Shown here: piece by piece, positions 6,540-7,846 of the stretch
Position numbering within the stretch: position 1 is the first letter of the stretch
Layout: the number at the start of each line of letters is the position of its first letter
Assembly: GCA_002347475.1 (NCBI GenBank)
Contig: DDXI01000114.1
Location: 1 to 7,846, forward strand
DNA length: 7,846 nt
From: Peptococcaceae bacterium UBA2264
GTDB lineage: Bacteria > Bacillota > Desulfitobacteriia > Desulfitobacteriales > Desulfitobacteriaceae
Direction: 5' to 3'
Position numbers and translations under genes: made by a program
Notes under the pieces: model-generated
What the model saw: only the letters and a program-made list of their open reading frames with translations
Databases searched by the model: none
What the model was told of the DNA's origin: nothing

Positions 6540-6598
6540 GGGAGCGATGAATGCGGGGGTGCATTTGGACGCTTATCCCTCGTACTGAGCTAGCAGCG
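6540..6598 (+). ncRNA. Structured leader RNA of the deacetylase gene, candidate attenuator
   Basis: Two stem-loops stand before the terminator. In the first, GGGA (6540-6543) pairs with TCCC (6576-6579), GCG (6544-6546) with CGC (6570-6572), and GAATGC (6549-6554) with GCATTT (6561-6566), closing a GGGGGT loop. In the second, CG/CG and CTG/CAG pair within 6581-6598 around AGCTAG, with a 2-base bulge. Together with the TATAAT upstream and the terminator directly downstream, this is the layout of a cis-acting attenuator or riboswitch, or of a small terminated RNA. I compared it from memory with c-di-GMP, c-di-AMP, fluoride, T-box and other common classes and found no match. Function is unknown. 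Confidence 0.4.
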
Positions 6599-6601
6599 TA
6601 A
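6551..6601 (+). CDS. Possible 16-residue leader peptide before the terminator
   Basis: ATG at 6551 opens a 16-codon frame (MRGCIWTLIPRTELAA) ending in TAA at 6599-6601. AGGGAG at 6539-6544 lies 6 bp upstream, ideal Shine-Dalgarno spacing. The stop codon is itself the first three bases of the terminator's 5' arm, so a ribosome ending here would cover that arm and should favour read-through into the deacetylase gene. The peptide has no run of a single amino acid, so a classical amino-acid biosynthetic attenuator is unlikely; stalling by a drug or other ligand, or plain coupling to translation, would fit. A second ATG at 6547 (MNAGVHLDAYPSY) is only 2 bp from the Shine-Dalgarno site and less likely. 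Short frames arise by chance, so confidence is modest. Confidence 0.35.
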   Translation: MRGCIWTLIPRTELAA

Positions 6602-6636
6602 CCGACCTTGCAAGACAAGGTTGGTTATTGTTTTTT
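6599..6636 (+). terminator. Intrinsic terminator between uspA and the deacetylase gene
   Basis: A 12-bp stem with one G-U pair is formed by 6599-6610 (TAACCGACCTTG) and 6616-6627 (CAAGGTTGGTTA) around a CAAGA loop. TTG and a run of six T follow, ending at 6636. It lies 105 bp after the uspA stop and 67 bp before the deacetylase ATG. It may end the uspA transcript, act as the attenuator of the following gene, or both. Confidence 0.88.
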
Positions 6637-6703
6637 AGGACTGGAACGGAAGCAAAGATAAGCAACATGATTAAGCGAGGTGAGTCAGGTGGTCATTAAG
6701 AAA

Positions 6704-7729
6704 ATGAAAAATAGAAAAATGCCAGTAACGCTCGCCCTGTTTTTGTTGTTACTGCTTGTTTCAGCTGTTCAGGTTTCTGCTGAGGAATCTCGTGTAGTGA
6801 ATAAGGTGAATACTGCTGCCAAGGTCATTGCCTTGACTTTTGATGACGGTGATGATGGTGCCAATATACCACAGATATTACAGATCCTTGCGGAAAATAA
6901 TATTAAGGGAACTTTTTTTACAACCGGATTGGCTGCCGAGTCACATCCCGAACTGATCAGAAGCATAGCAGCCCAAGGAAATTCGCTGGGAAACCATTCT
7001 TTTTCCCATCCTTATTTTACGAAATTATCTTCAGGCCAGATCAAAGACGAGCTTCTCAGAACTGATACAGTAGTTAATAATATCAGCGGCCAGTCTACAA
7101 AACCCTATTTCAGGCCTCCGTATGGTGATTATAATTCAGCAGTTTTACAGGCTGCAGGTGAGGCTGGTTTTACCAATGCTATAACTTGGTCCATTGATTC
7201 CCTGGACTGGCAAGGAGTTAGAGCCAGTGAAATCACACAAAAAATATTGTCTAACGCTTTTCCTGGTTGCATAGTTCTGATGCATACTGGTTCAGGAGCC
7301 GTTTATACGCCGGCTGCTCTTCCCGGCATTATCAGCAGCCTGAAAGCCATGGGCTATAAAATTGTGACAATACCGCAGCTTTTGACTTATACGGCATCGG
7401 CAGAGAGCCGCTATGTTGTTAAGGCCGGAGATACTTTGTGGAAGATTGCCGCAATCTATAAAGTTACAGTTCCGCAGTTAGTTACTGCCAATAAAATTGT
7501 AAATCCCAATCTTATATATATTGGCCAGGTTATAATTATTCCCGGCCAATCAGGTGCAACTCCTGAACCAGTAATTCCATCGGCCGGAAGCCGTTACATC
7601 GTCAAAGCCGGAGATACTTTGTGGAAGATTGCCACATTCTATAAAGTTACAGTTCCGCAGCTGGTTACTGCCAATAAAATCGCTAATCCCAATCTTATTT
7701 ATCCCAACCAGGTTCTCATTATCCCCTGA
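6704..7729 (+). CDS. Secreted polysaccharide deacetylase with two C-terminal LysM domains
   Basis: From ATG 6704 the product is 341 residues. A signal peptide (basic MKNRK, hydrophobic core, VSA|E cleavage after residue 26) precedes a NodB-type carbohydrate esterase family 4 domain (about 38-225). All five motifs are present: TFDDG (45-49; Asp47 catalytic, Asp48 metal), HSFSHP (His98 and His102 metal), RPPYG (137-141), SIDSLDW and LMHTG (His194). Such enzymes remove N-acetyl groups from peptidoglycan or related glycans using a divalent metal. Two LysM domains (235-280 and 296-341) follow, joined by a Pro-rich linker, and should bind wall GlcNAc glycans. The start is uncertain: ATG 6704 has AGGTGG 11 bp upstream; GTG 6689 has GAGGTGA 5 bp upstream; GTG 6680 is also in frame. 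All keep the signal peptide. A terminator-containing leader lies upstream. Whether the target is vegetative wall, cortex or a biofilm polymer is not visible. Confidence 0.93.
   Translation: MKNRKMPVTLALFLLLLLVSAVQVSAEESRVVNKVNTAAKVIALTFDDGDDGANIPQILQILAENNIKGTFFTTGLAAESHPELIRSIAAQGNSLGNHSFSHPYFTKLSSGQIKDELLRTDTVVNNISGQSTKPYFRPPYGDYNSAVLQAAGEAGFTNAITWSIDSLDWQGVRASEITQKILSNAFPGCIVLMHTGSGAVYTPAALPGIISSLKAMGYKIVTIPQLLTYTASAESRYVVKAGDTLWKIAAIYKVTVPQLVTANKIVNPNLIYIGQVIIIPGQSGATPEPVIPSAGSRYIVKAGDTLWKIATFYKVTVPQLVTANKIANPNLIYPNQVLIIP
7406..7729 (+). repeat. Tandem LysM-encoding direct repeat, 183-bp period
   Basis: Units 7406-7543 and 7589-7726 are offset by exactly 183 bp (61 codons) and encode LysM domains identical at 39 of 46 residues. 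They share long runs of identical DNA, for example around GCCGGAGATACTTTGTGG at 7424 and 7607. They are separated by a linker encoding GQSGATPEPVIPSAG. This indicates recent duplication or ongoing gene conversion of the LysM unit. Confidence 0.9.
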
Positions 7730-7751
7730 AAAGTTCCTCAATAAAACTATA

Positions 7752-7763
7752 TGTAAATTTACA
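7752..7763. other. 12-bp perfect palindrome in the downstream intergenic region
   Basis: TGTAAATTTACA is its own reverse complement and lies 23 bp after the deacetylase stop. Further on, CAGCCG (7780-7785) and CGGCTG (7810-7815) form a 6-bp inverted repeat with a 24-base loop and no T-run, so it is not a convincing terminator. Nothing else is seen in 7730-7846. The palindrome could belong to the control region of the next gene or be chance in AT-rich DNA. Confidence 0.2.
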
Positions 7764-7846
7764 GTTTGTTTAATTTAATCAGCCGGAGTACTTGTTTATT
7801 CATGAATATCGGCTGTCGCTAATTAGGGCTTGCTAAAGATTGAAAA

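Noticed and set aside
6540..6636. c-di-GMP, c-di-AMP (ydaO) or fluoride riboswitch
   Set aside because: Fragments such as GGACGC and GTAACCGA recall the c-di-GMP core, and GCGATG recalls the fluoride core, but order, spacing and key conserved segments are absent.

Overview
The window looks like chromosomal DNA of a moderately low-GC, spore-forming-type anaerobic Firmicute (Clostridia, perhaps the Peptococcaceae/Desulfitobacteriaceae group). This rests on strong Shine-Dalgarno sites (GGAGG-type) before most genes, the M24 peptidase-efp gene pair known from Bacillus subtilis (yqhT-efp), a monoderm-style type IV pilus cluster, and ferredoxin-type and LysM/deacetylase proteins. All recognised genes lie on the + strand. 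The lineage is an inference; no rRNA or other marker gene is present.

Layout. (1) 1-2232 is the end of a type IV pilus/competence-pseudopilus operon: the C-terminal part of a prepilin peptidase (pilD), a 477-residue fused PilM-PilN protein, and a PilO-like protein. (2) 2233-4161 has an extended -10 promoter, a Xaa-Pro aminopeptidase of the YqhT type, elongation factor P, and a clear intrinsic terminator. (3) 4162-5932 has a two-gene unit with a 14-bp overlap: a QueG-like 2[4Fe-4S] protein, then a cysteine-dioxygenase-type cupin with a helical, HEAT-like C-terminal tail. (4) 5933-6494 has a universal stress protein (UspA) gene whose promoter -35 box sits in the loop of a perfect 8-bp inverted repeat. 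(5) 6495-7729 has a secreted polysaccharide deacetylase with two near-identical LysM domains. It is preceded by a compact leader: a TATAAT box, a possible 16-codon leader peptide, stem-loops, and a strong intrinsic terminator before the structural gene. (6) 7730-7846 is non-coding as far as can be seen.

How the genes work together. The pilus genes supply prepilin processing and the inner-membrane assembly platform. EF-P helps ribosomes through proline-rich stretches, and its neighbour trims Xaa-Pro N-termini, so both concern proline peptides. The deacetylase probably modifies peptidoglycan or a related glycan while held in the wall by its LysM repeats.

The parts most worth a second look are the attenuator-like leader before the deacetylase, the overlapping FeS/cupin pair, and the PilM-PilN fusion, which appears to have lost its nucleotide-binding motifs but keeps the PilN tether peptide. 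No CRISPR array, insertion sequence, tRNA or rRNA was seen.
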